Below, piece after piece: positions 41,315-51,900 of a DNA stretch of 64,000 nucleotides. The position numbers and the translations under genes are program-made. Source of the DNA: Moniliella sp. 'wahieum' (taxonomy: Eukaryota > Basidiomycota > Moniliellomycetes > Moniliellales > Moniliellaceae); NCBI GenBank assembly GCA_003971905.1, contig RSEE01000042.1, positions 434,001 through 498,000 on the forward strand, written 5' to 3'. The notes below the pieces were generated by a model, which had not been told where the DNA came from, searched no databases, and saw nothing but the letters and a program-made list of their open reading frames with translations. Each line of letters starts with the position of its first letter. Within the stretch, counting starts at the first letter, position 1.

Positions 41315-43106
41315 CATGCTATGCCACCACTCGCAGCCTGGGAGCTGGAATTGTGGCGGTGGTGCCTCAGCCTGAGGCCTGGGGTCAGGCCTACGGCCAG
41401 AGTGAACTCAAACCGCCTGAGGTCATCGAGCCGTCCGCCTTGCTCTATCTCCAGTTGATCGATCTCCTCACCATATCTTCAGCTTTCCACAACAGCATCA
41501 AGCATCAAACTTCAAGTCTCCAGCTTCAAGCTTCTGTGCGCGTCACGCGTTCTTCTGTGTATACGCGTTCCGATGAGAGCACGCTCTACGTGCTCCTCGT
41601 CTCCAAGCCATTCTTTCCTTGTGGCGCTTTGCTTTGTGATCAAGCGATCTGGGTGCGTTGAGTGGGCACGATCCAGGACTGCAGGTCGGAGGCAAGCTCT
41701 CTCAGCCTAGAGCCGGGGTTCGGGGGTTTCCGGTGCCTTTTGTCTCGCTCGTGGATTTCCTTCATCTTCCTTTTTTTGCTGTCCACTTAGCAGCTACCCA
41801 TTTGGGCCTTCCGCCCCGGCTTGCGTGCATGGCGCCTCTGTTTTGGTATCAGAGGCTCGCTTGGGGCGCTTGGCAGGGTACACTTAACCACTGCGCTGTG
41901 ATCTGTGACATGTGAGTCCTTTCGGGACCCCCGCAAGGGCAATGGTTAATGGGGGGGAGAGCCGATTAGGCTGGATGGGTTTGGTTGGCTCTATGACTGT
42001 GCATGCCATTTATCTCTGCTGTCGAAATAGGGGGTGTACCATGGGCTGTTGTGATGTGTTACTGTCCCACAGACATGGGCTGGTGGGGCGGAGCGTACGT
42101 AGAGCGAATGGGTGCGCGTCGGCAGTTCCGCGGCACTCTTCAGGCTGGGCTGAGTCGAGGGACGACTGGCAAAAGGATATCGATAAGATCTAAGAGTTCC
42201 TGATTGATATACCATTGATTGACGAGGGTAGGATGACGTTGAACGTTGAACGTAGAACGGCAATACATGACGACGCGCTTACGCGCCACGAGAAAAACAA
42301 GCGGCGTGTGGACGCAGGGCCGATGGCGTGGCAGCGGTGGGCATGGGCCTGGGAACGGGATGGGGATGGGCGTGGGTGGGGATGGTGGATGGGGGCGCAT
42401 GGGAACAAGCCAGGGACGGTTGAACGTTGATTGGGCGAGCGGCGGCTGCCGACGCGAGTGGGGCGGCGAGCGCGCTCGACGGGAGCAGCCGGAGCGCAGC
42501 GTGGAGTTAAGCGAGGCGGGCGGGCGAGTGCGGCGAGTGCGGGCCAGTGCCTGCCAGCGCGTGCCAGCGCTGCGCGGACACGGCGCGGGCCCGAAAGCGC
42601 CCGACACACTGCCCCCCCGCTGGAGGCGGTATCACTGACTCACAGCACGCCGCCTGCCGCGCTGGGCCGCCGGCGCCGCCGAGCGCAGGGCAGCGCCCCC
42701 GCGTCCACGCAGCGCCCTGAGCCCCAGCCGCACGCCGCACGCCGCACGCCTCCCACCGCTGGGGTTGGTTTATCATTGTGTTGCATGCCCGGTGCGGCGG
42801 ATCCAACGCACGCCCAACACTGCCCCCCTGCCCATGCGGCGCTCCTGCCCCGCGCTTGGGCTCATGAGAGCATGCACACAACCACAATCCACCTGGCCAT
42901 GTCGCCCGCACCTATAAGATGCGTGGCCAGCCGCTCCGCCTCGCCCCCCTTGGAGCGTCCCTTCTCTTGCCTACGCCCTGCGCCCCCCTGCTTCGCCTCC
43001 CGCCTGCCCACCGCCCTCCGCCGCGTCGGGATCCATCGCTGTTTCTGTCTCTGTTTTTGCTTCTGCCTCTGCTTCTGTTTCCTTTTGCCTGGCTTTGTCC
43101 GCTGCC
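41315..43106. other. Gene-poor region and carrier gene promoter
   Basis: No gene is recognised. GTTGAACGTTGAACG words occur at 42235-42258 and near 42419. From 42430 the DNA is very GC-rich and open in several frames; C-rich DNA and a TTCTGTTTCC tract precede the carrier ATG. Confidence 0.5.
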
Positions 43107-44651
43107 ATGTCCTCCCTCGTCCCTCCCTTCCTCCGCGCCCCCCTCGCCTGCGAAGCCCCCGCCAACGACCGCGACGTGCCGTTCGTGGTGAGTGCTACGC
43201 TCCGCACCCCGCCCAAGCCTCGCCCCAACTCCACGCCCAGCTCGAGGCGTTCCAGCGCGAGGTCAAGACCGCCCCGCCGGGGCTCATCACCTACACCTTT
43301 AAGCCCGCCGACCCCAAGGCCCAGCCGGGCGTGAGCGATCTGGTGCACGAGCTGCGCATCACCGACACGTTGCAGCCGTATGTGCCGGCGCGCTCGTTGA
43401 CCCCGCCGCGGCCCGCCGCGGCCGTGCCCGCTGCTCCGGCCGCCAGCCCACCCATCCCCACCGAGGTCGACGCCGAGGCGTATGTGGACCCGGTGGGTTC
43501 CTCCCATGTGCCCAGGCATCATGATCTGACCCACGAGTCGGCGGGATCGGTGCTGTACGACATTGGCAAGTCGGTGTACCACTTTGGTCTGGGCGGCATT
43601 GCTGGCTCGGTGGGGGCAACGTTGGTGTACCCGATTGACCTGGTCAAGACGCGCATGCAAAACCAGCGTGCTCCCGTGGGCGAGGCACCTATGTACAAGA
43701 ACAGCCTCGACTGTGTTGCCAAAGTGTTTCGCAACGAAGGTCTTCTCGGCTTCTATTCCGGCCTGGGGCCTCAGCTGGTCGGCGTGGCGCCAGAAAAGGC
43801 AATCAAGTTGACGGTCAACGACCTGGTGCGGTCCAAGACCCAGGACCCGGTCACTGGCGAGATTGCCTTGGTCTGGGAACTCGTCTCGGGCGGCACGGCA
43901 GGAGGGTGCCAGGTCGTCTTTACCAACCCACTCGGTACGTCTTCCCCCCCCCGCCTCCAGGTACTAGACCAGTGATGTGATGAGATATACTGACGAACGG
44001 TACCCCCAGAGATTGTCAAGATCCGTCTGCAGGTTCAAGGCGAGCTGGCCAAGGCGGCGGCCGCCGGCGTGGCGGCACCAGCCAAGTTGGGCGGGATGGA
44101 GATTGTGCGACAGCTGGGAGTACGCGGATTGTACAAGGGCGCCGGGGCGTGCTTGTTGCGCGACATCCCCTTTAGTGCGATCTACTTCCCCCTATGCCCA
44201 TCTGAAGAAGGACACATTTCACGAAGGGCTCAATGGCAAGAAGCTTGGGTTTGGCGAAACGTTGGCTGCGGCAGCGATCAGTGGTATGCCAGCTGCCTTC
44301 CTCTCCACCCCAGCCGACGTGATCAAGACGCGCTTGCAAGTCGAGGCGCGGCAGGGCCAAGCGACGTACAATGGCATTGCCGATTGCTTCCGCAAGATTC
44401 TGGTCCAAGAGGGTCCCAAAGCGTTCTTCAAGGGCTCTCTTGCCCGTGTCTTGCGCTCCTCCCCGCAATTTGGCGCCACATTGGTGGCCTACGAGTACTT
44501 GCAGCAATTCCTCCCCTTCCCTTGGTCCCCCTCCCCTGCGTCGGCTACTACTAGTACCGACGAAGACCCCACCCGCGCGTCCACCCGCCGTGCTCTGGAC
44601 TTGCTCCACGACATGCACTCCACTCTTGCCTTACCCGCCGGGACACACTAA
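43107..44651 (+). CDS. AGC1: Mitochondrial aspartate/glutamate-type carrier, no EF-hands
   Basis: This is an inner-membrane SLC25 carrier. All three repeats show the signature: [11 protein letters not shown] (about 43630), [11 protein letters not shown] (across the second intron) and [11 protein letters not shown] (about 44315). The third repeat's [20 protein letters not shown] and [20 protein letters not shown] match the aralar/AGC group closely. The ATG at 43107 lies in a GCTGCCATGT context. Intron 1 is 43188-43240 (GTGAGT...CCCAG, joining DVPFV to LEAFQREV) and intron 2 is 43935-44009 (GTACGT...CCCAG, branch TACTGAC). Only about 110 residues precede the carrier domain, with [20 protein letters not shown] and [10 protein letters not shown], and no EF-hand loops, unlike animal aralar. 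A single-base loss near 44190 (FPL to YAHLKKD) breaks the frame. The C-terminal tail is Ser/Thr-rich. Confidence 0.9.
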
Positions 44652-47228
44652 GGTGGCGAAACGGAGTGGAGTGGGTTTGCACGCCACGCCACGCTCCGCT
44701 CTCCAACATGCACAACACCAGCCCGTATCTCTCCTTCGGTTCGGGCCAATGCATTGCATATAAAAGGACCGTCCGTCCATCGTCTCATCATTCTCGCGCC
44801 CTCATTATGGATGGAATACAGGGCTCGAATGCAGGATGCCCGTTCGGTCGGTAGAAGAAACATACATGTCGTCCATTTGACTTCAAATGGACACTTCCCT
44901 GTCACATGTTACAGCGAGGCGGCGGGCTTGCGGTCGACGTTCATTTCCTTGCATCTCAGTAGCGTCGCACCGGTCTCGCCCCCCCCCCTCCCCCTTTCCC
45001 CCACCGCCTCTCCTGGGTCCTTTGCGCCATGTTCTTGATCTCCCATTCCCGTACCCATCCCCTATGGCCCCATGCGCGGGTGCCCCACGTAGACGTACAG
45101 GACGCAGCAGCCTGGATCCAGTGCCAGAGCGCGTAGAGGCAGCGTCGGTGGAGGGTGCAGAGAGACTGGTATTCGCTTGGTGGGCGATTGGTCCCCTAGC
45201 ACACTCGGACTTCCACTTCTAATTATTAGGTGAGACAACATGTTGGCCACTACACCACTGATTGTGGAACATCCTTTTTCCTCCCTTCTTGTGCCTACTA
45301 TAGTACTGACCCGTTGGCTGCAGAACACGTAACAGCACCGACTCTCTATTGCACCAAGCCGGCTTCACCATCTCCACATTTCGCTAGCGATATTGGACTG
45401 CGCCGCTCAGCTCGGCGGAGACACGACCAAAACGAGGAACGGCGCGAATATATATGCCCCGGCATACACATATGGTCACAGAGGGAGAAGATAGAGGTTG
45501 AGAAGGGGGGGGGGGGGGGCAGGGGTATATATAGGTCGGCAGTGCGGTATTACACTCTCCAATGCTGAGATGCATGATGCATGGGAGGCTCTCTTCCACG
45601 ATGCGGGCCTATGTACAGAAAAAAGGGTTGCACAGGGCCAGGCAGGGGGGCGGGGTTCCTGTCTGTCGGGTTGGCGGCACAGCACCTACTAAGAGCACCT
45701 ACTAAGACACCAAAGGCAATTGCCATCGTCGGTTGTATACCACCACCAAGAGATCTGAGACCCAGCAGTTCAATCGCCGTTCTGTACTTTTTGGAGGGAG
45801 ACATGATTATGCATGATTAACAAATGATTAACGGTTTTAATGATTGGAGATCGAGAGGATGTCTTTCATGAACTGACGAGACACATGCTTTCCACAGGTC
45901 CTCCCTGAGACGCTTGATGTGCCTAATGGATCGTACCATCCAAGAGTGTTTTTGCTTGAAGCTTGAGAGGCCCAAAAGATACAGCATGTGGTGGCTTCAG
46001 GCATCAGTGTGGCGCTTGTCTAATTAAGACAAGCTCTATCTCATGGACAGGAGGCCCCCGTGCCGTCATCCACAGAGTGCATTAATTAACTCTTCTACAG
46101 GGGTGTGCAACGGGGGTACCACATCCGTGGGACAGACATTCGCATCTGTCATCTGATATGCTGAGCGGAGAGGTCATCCATCGCCTTTTTGCATGGTCAA
46201 AGGTACTCGGAAAAGTCAGGAGGTCCCAAGTGGCAACTGACAAGTGTATGGCATACTGTGTGAGATCTCGGATGTGGCTGTATCATGCGGTGCACGCCGT
46301 TGTCTTGCTAAACCCAGTGGAGCTTGCGCCGCTGAGTACTGTCATGCGCCCTTTCTTTTATCAGGAACAATCCCATTCCTGTGAGACGCCACAAAGTCTG
46401 TATCACAGGCGCCAGCACTCAGTCCTATATCCCTCAGTCAGTGAACAGGCGGAGCCGTCACGGTGACGCACAGGTGACGGAACCTCAACACACGGCCCCA
46501 TATATCCTTCACTCCCCACCCTGCGACTTTCTTCGTGCCTTGTACTTCCCTCTGTAGTAGCACGACGATCGTCGATTGCCCCCCTCAAATAAGGAAGGGG
46601 GCACTTCCCCTTTCGCCCTTGACCCGCCTCATCCTTGTACGGCCAACGTCAGCAGTCACATGTCCCATGCTCTCTCGCGCCCAGGTTTTGCTGAGGTTGC
46701 TGAGGGATAGGAATTCACGACGAGATTCAAGCTTTGCGGGGAAAAGACAAAAGTGCAAGGCACCTAGTCAAGTGCGCTCGCCAAGTGCACTCGTCGCTCC
46801 AAATCAGCTACTTCTTGCTTCTGCGCGAACGGACCCACCCCTCCGCCCCCACACCCCCCTGCCCCACACTGTCGACGCACGTAGGATTAGTACTAATACA
46901 CTCACACCCCAGATCAAGAAAGATAAAAGGCGCCTTTATGAACGGTTCGAATTGCCAGGTTTGCTTCCTTTGGCCACCCCTCTGTCTCGCCCTTGGTACC
47001 CGGTGTGAGAAACGGAGTGAAAGCAGAGTAGACTAGCCGCACCTTCTTACCTACCGCGTCGTACGTTTCATACTCTCTCTACCCCCATCGCATCCCTTCC
47101 TTCCCCTTCGCACAACTATTTTCAGCGCCAAACGTGTGCATCTTCCCACTGGCGTGCTGACGACAAGCTCTGGGATGGTGCGGGGGGGGCACCATGCTCC
47201 TCCGATCATCTAGCTTCGGTCGGCAAAA
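44652..47228. other. Gene-poor region
   Basis: No firm gene. A run of 15 G occurs at 45505-45519. At 46535-47010 a plus-strand coding-like stretch ends in IKKDKRRLYERFELP before a GT dinucleotide, and a branch-like TACTAATAC with CCCCAG precedes it (46891-46915); this could be an exon leading to the small zinc-motif frame at 47229, but I cannot prove the structure. Confidence 0.45.
45505..45519. repeat. 15-base G homopolymer
   Basis: Uninterrupted G run in intergenic DNA; indel-prone in sequencing. Confidence 0.95.
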
Positions 47229-47342
47229 ATGAAGTGGCTCCAGTGCAACACTTGCAAGGCGCTTGTGGACTACACGAGCCATAAACGATGCCCATATTGC
47301 AAAGCGTTTTTAAGCATGCGCTACGAAGAGGCAGGTGACTAG
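47229..47342 (+). CDS. 37-residue zinc-motif microprotein or terminal exon
   Basis: From ATG 47229 (AAAAATGAAG) to TAG 47342 the frame reads MKWLQCNTCKALVDYTSHKR then CPYCKAFLSM and ends RYEEAGD. C-x2-C-x11-C-x2-C with basic residues before the second pair looks like a zinc ribbon or knuckle. It may be an independent microprotein or the last exon of a gene whose earlier exon lies at 46.9 kb. An acceptor-like TATTTTCAG lies upstream at about 47118-47126. Confidence 0.4.
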   Translation: MKWLQCNTCKALVDYTSHKRCPYCKAFLSMRYEEAGD

Positions 47343-48426
47343 CCCCTCCATCCTCCCCCTTCGCCGTATCTTCCATTTTCTCTACCTTTCATGCGAACAC
47401 CATCCTCCACCTTCCCCGCTTTCCCACCACGTTGCCCACTGCATTTTCATACTATACCCATCTCCTCTCCCCTGTGGGATGAATCACGGTACCTTCCCCC
47501 CTGACATTCGACTGCTCGACTGTCATGTCTCTCTTCCCTCCTCCCTCGATTCCAGCACGTGGGACGATCCCAATACCGGCTTGCTCTCACCCTTGATCTC
47601 GGACCCGCTACGGACTGTGATGGCTGAATCAGTGCCCGCCCCTTGCTCCTCCCTCCTCCCCCAACAAAACAATGCCTCCCTGTCATGCCTCACTTAGTAC
47701 TCTCACGCACATCATCGATCAGAGGCAGAGAAGCGGCTCGTTTGGACGAAAGCCAATGTTGAGTCAGCGCTGGTGTGGCTCGCATGTGTTGGCCAAAAGG
47801 TCCTTTCAATCCCTCCTCAGGCTTGCATGAGGCCTAGGAATTCCGATGCTTTCTGGCTTCTGTTTCCGGAGGCTTGGTCCACAGCCTGGCCCTTGGCGAA
47901 GATTGGCTGATGGAGTTGATGTTCCTCTGTAGACGTTGCTGGATGGCTTAGACCACCACCGCTACCAGTGCCATTGTATCCCCTCATCGAGGACCATCAG
48001 GACTCCAGGTCTCATCAGCCAAGTAAAATGTGAGGGGGACAAACCAGGGTTGGTGAAGAGAAGAGGGGGGAGGTGAAGTGCTCATATATAAACGCGATCG
48101 ATCAGAACATACGTCTCGCTGAAGGAACCTGGCTTTTGGTGCCGAAATGGTATTCATTCCAGCAAAGGGGGTGCGTTATGTACCAGAAGAATAAGGCGAA
48201 GCCACCTCGCAACGCAGGAGAGATCATAGTAATGAACATGTAGAAACGCGTGTTGCAAGAAAGGCAAAGCAGTCCCAAGTAAGGAAAGATCTAGAGTAAA
48301 AGGTCATAGATGCAGCTGATGGATATATGTGTTGGACCCATCACCCCCTCTGCGCGTCACAAAATTCATAGAGAAGAGCAAGAAAAATGAACAAAAAGTG
48401 ATGCGAGAGAAGAAACCTATACTACG
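47343..48426. other. Intergenic region with the second dispersed repeat copy
   Basis: Contains C/T-rich DNA to 47700, the repeat copy at 47795-48020, and AT-richer DNA to the 3' end of the Zn2Cys6 gene. No gene is recognised. Confidence 0.5.
47795..48020 (-). repeat. Dispersed repeat, copy B (partner at 3590-3800)
   Basis: It shares with copy A, in the same order, CCTCCTCAGGCTT, TAGGAATTCC, TTGATGTTCCTCTGTA, GTGCCATTG and CCATCAGGACTC. Minus-strand translation gives YNGTGSGGGLSHPS then NVYRGTS, parallel to copy A's SHYSDGGSGISNAYRGTS. Confidence 0.6.
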
Positions 48427-49791
48427 TTAGACAGGACCGTGTTGGGGCCGGTACGTTTCTCTTTGTTCGCTATTGAGCAAACTCTCGATCGCGAGCGGAT
48501 GCTGAGAAGCAGCTGTGCCATGATGCGGTCCAAACGTAGCAAAGTCCAGGCCAAAGGTGCGGCCGGGCAAAGAGGGGTGCATGGAGGAGGATAAGTTGGA
48601 GCTTGCCATGCCAAACGACGATGGCGGCGCGGGGAGGGTAGGGCATTGTGGAGGAAGGCCATGACGACATGGGCCCAGGATCTGCCTCCTGGGCTGGTGC
48701 ACCGGGTGAACCGGGTGAAGCACCACCATCACCGTCACCCACCACTGGAGGAGTAGAGTGGTACGTGCCGAACGACAGACGGGGACGGGGCAGCAGGTGC
48801 GTCCGGTCTGGCGTAGATGAGGAACCGGTCGAGCCAATCAAGGGAGTGTAGTAAGTGTCGGCGGCGCGGCCAAGAGGTAGCATACCGGAGCGGTCCTCCA
48901 AATGCTGATGAGGAGCCGAGGCGGGCTTGTCCCCCGTGTGAGCCCAATTGTGGAAGGGTGGAGAGCAGGTCGGTAGGCCGAGGTGGGCGGTGGGATGCTC
49001 TCCATCTCCATGCGATGAAAGCGGCTGGGCGAAGTGGAAACGACCCAAAAGGCGGCAGATGTATCGTCGAGGAGGTTGTTCTCTTCTCCATTGCAAGTGG
49101 CAGGGCAATCAGGTGGTGCACTACCACCGTCTGGCAGCGAGGCTCGGACCCGTTCCTGGGCTCGCCTACCCCGTTTCCTCCCCTGCAGCTGCCGAGGGGA
49201 AGACGGCGGTGGCGGATACGGCCGCGACGAATCCAACCCGAAGAGCAACAGGGCACACGTTCTCGGCCGAGCTGGCGCGCCGCAGCTGGCGTACAGCGCG
49301 TCCTTCCCGCCGGCGGAGACCAGGGTGGGTGCTAGGTGAGGCGCGGTTGTGGGCACTGGTGCGAACGGGCCAGCAGAGGAGGCAGGGGCGCCGTCCGTGG
49401 GGACGGGGACGGAGGAACGGAGGAGGCGTCAGAGAGCTGGTAGGGACTGCACAGGGGGAAGCCGTAGTCGCGGCAAGGGTGCAGCGCACGCGCGCCAGCC
49501 CCGTTTCGCCGCTGGTGGCGCGGTGCTGGTCGAGGAGACGCGGGCGGTCGCAGGAGCGTTTGAGGCGGCGGCAGGCCTGGCAGCTCGTCCCAGGGCGGTT
49601 GCGGGCCGCGTGGGAGCGGAGGAGGGCAGGAGAGAAGGAGGGGGGCGGGGCGGGCACGTTGGAGGGCTGCGGGTGGCGAGGACACCCATGCTGGCGATGG
49701 GATGCGGAGGAGAGCGCGGCGGTGTGGGTGGCGAAAGGAGCGTGGTAGGAGGTGCGCTACTATATGATCCACCGTATGCGAACGCGGCCAT
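48427..49791 (-). CDS. Probable Zn2Cys6 transcription factor, frame-broken
   Basis: The ATG at 49791 begins MAAFAYGGSYSSAPPTTLLS, followed by a P/S-rich leader. At about 49570-49610 the minus strand encodes GTSCQACRRLKRSCDRP, the first half of a fungal Zn2Cys6 binuclear cluster (C-x2-C-x6-C-DR). The second half is only partly visible (AKRGWRAC about 49500-49530, in another frame). The rest is low-complexity with segments such as GMLPLGRAADTYYTPLIGST and RPRLSFGTYHSTPPVVGDG. It ends PLAIESLLNSEQRETYRPQH before a stop at 48427. No middle homology region is recognisable, so this may be a small regulator of about 440 residues. Target genes are unknown. Confidence 0.65.
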
Positions 49792-50892
49792 GCTATTATG
49801 CTCTCCGACACTCTGCGGCATGCGGGGCGCTGGCGCGGATAATCTACACTGCCCCGATTGGAGTTTGCGGCGTCTGGGATTGGGCTGATGCGCACACGGC
49901 GTGCTGAGTGTACTGGGCACAGGGAGGACGGAGTCCTGAGTACTGAGTCCCGAGTTCCTGATGGGAAAACACAACACGGCGCGTGGCTGCGGTGGCTCCG
50001 CTCAGCCGAGGAAGGGTGTAAAAAGCGGCGGTGGGAGCGCTGCCGAGCGGGCGCTGACTACGAACGATGACTGCGTGACTGGCCAGCGCCCAGCAGGCCC
50101 CCGCGCTCTCGCCTATGCCGACGCAGTTCCCAGGGCCCTCATCATCAGCCGGAAGGCTCAGCCTGTGCCCTGGCGCCTGCCGCGATGAGCAAAAGTCTGC
50201 CCCGCCGCCTGCCGCCCCAACACTCTGTAACTAACGCATCTCGCGTGTACAATGCAATCCTCCTTCTCTTCTCGGCCCTAGGCTCACCCAGCGGGCAGCC
50301 ATCGTTGCTCGTCCAGATCAGGCGGCAGGCTGAGGGCTCGTTGAGCCGTTCAGCCGCAACGCAAAAAGCTTCGCGCAGCCATCGCTCTCGCCTCGCAGAG
50401 CACCTGCTATGGCCGTGCCTCGCACTCTTACAGTCAGTCGCACATTCTCCGACACCCTGTCCTCCCCCAGGTGGGTAGTCTTGCGCATTGGCCTTGCTCC
50501 TACGTAGCTCCCCTGCCGTTTTCCCTGCGAATTGCTTAATAACGCCACCCCGGCTAATACCCGTCCCAGCCAAGAGCCCCACTGAGGCGTGTCTGTGCCC
50601 ACGCCGCCCGCACCCGTGCCGTGCTCCGGCCTGGACCCCGGCGCCACAAGCGCGCGCAGGCCACTCGCACCTCCTGCCTCGCTACGACTGGGATCACATG
50701 CATTGCGCCCTTAGGCCCTTAGGCCTTAGACCTTATAGCCCCGCCCCCCCTCAGCCGGCCGGGCGCAGCGAACAGGAGCATATCGGTGCCCAGACTAATC
50801 GATGATGGATGATCTATCTCTCTCCTCTCTCCCCGCCGTCCAGTCATTAGTCACTAGTCACTAGTCACTAGTCACAGCCAACTAAGTATACT
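49792..50892. other. Promoter region of the Zn2Cys6 gene and spacer
   Basis: No gene is recognised. GC-rich open frames at 50170-50800 lack domains. Tandem TCACTAG units occupy 50841-50877. Confidence 0.5.
50841..50877. repeat. Tandem TCACTAG heptamers
   Basis: About five copies of a 7-bp unit (AGTCACT) in tandem. The same word recurs at 55021-55105, around 55295 and near 38776. Confidence 0.85.
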
Positions 50893-51175
50893 AAACCCGT
50901 TCTGAGTGTACGTTCAGGCTGCGCCCAACCGAGTGTAGCTCCCCAATCAAAAAGCAGTTGATGACAATCTGACACGCTTCGCACTTCTGGGCCACACAAA
51001 ACCCAATAGCCAACAGATACGTCGGCAGATGGCGAAAACCGCCGTACCTGTGCATATGGTCCGCCACAGCGTTGGCCAAAATGAAAGGTAGTAGTGCATC
51101 TCGATGCCCATTTGCTCTTCCTGCCGACGCTCTCTGTACACGGATTGAGAGAGTAGAGAATTGTGTAGCAGCCAT
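50893..51175 (-). CDS. Possible small hypothetical protein
   Basis: A minus-strand frame from ATG 51175 begins MAATQFSTLSIRVQR; the downstream part in the same frame reads LLPFILANAVADHMHRYGGF, then RHLPTYLLAIGFCVAQKCEA, then CQIVINCFLIGELHSVGR. This looks protein-like (amphipathic helices, CVAQKCEAC with three Cys). I recognise no family, and the frame around 51110 overlaps an alternative EEQMGIEMHYYLSF, suggesting an indel. Confidence 0.35.
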
Positions 51176-51900
51176 CTCTTCCGTGCTGCGATCAGCCTGA
51201 GCGCTGAACCAAGCCTATAAGATCTAGACGACAGAAAAAGGAGAAAGGGAAGAAGGGGTGCCCAAAGGGTTGTTACGTTCAGAAATAACGTTCAGTGGCA
51301 CTATTATAGGTCCGCGCGTACCGCGCGTCCGCGTCATTAAAGATTGCATCACCTGCGTCATCGATCCGCCATCTTCGGCCTGGCTGCCACAGCCTTCTTC
51401 TTCGGCCCCCAGGCCACAGGCCACAGGGCCCATCAGTACTATTCAGTCCGTTGCTCGGCACACATCGTGCCGCTGTCAGCGCTGGACATGACAGTGACAG
51501 CGCTGACACTGCTCGAGCCCCGATCATCGATTCTCCCCACACGTCTGTCCATTGAATATTGAGGCCTGAGGGTTGAGGGCTGAGGCCGAGGCTTGAGGGA
51601 CGCTGCGCACAGACGCGCAGAGGCCTCCGTGGCGCCCACACCTGCTTCAACCTTCCAGGGCAGATGAACGGGCACGTGGGTGGTAAAGTACACCAGGCGT
51701 GCCATGCGACCTGACGGGGCTGCTTACCTAAGCCCGACACGCACGGTGTGGTGGTGTGGCGGGGGAGGACACTGGTAAGTGAGGTACGTACGGCCTGGCT
51801 TTGGTCGTCCGCTCGTCTTGGTCCTCCCATGCCGCCGAGGGTCCGGACGAGGATGGGGGCGTCGGCCACCACATCCTCCTCGGCCGAGCCGTCGTCAACC
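51176..51900. other. Upstream region of MRE11
   Basis: No gene is recognised. Words such as GAGGCCTGAGGGTTGAGGG occur at 51560-51598. Confidence 0.5.

Noticed and set aside
42431-43106. Long open extension in front of the carrier gene
   Set aside because: Arg/Ala/Pro/Cys-rich composition and very high GC explain the open frame; the ATG at 43107 has a better context and splices in frame.
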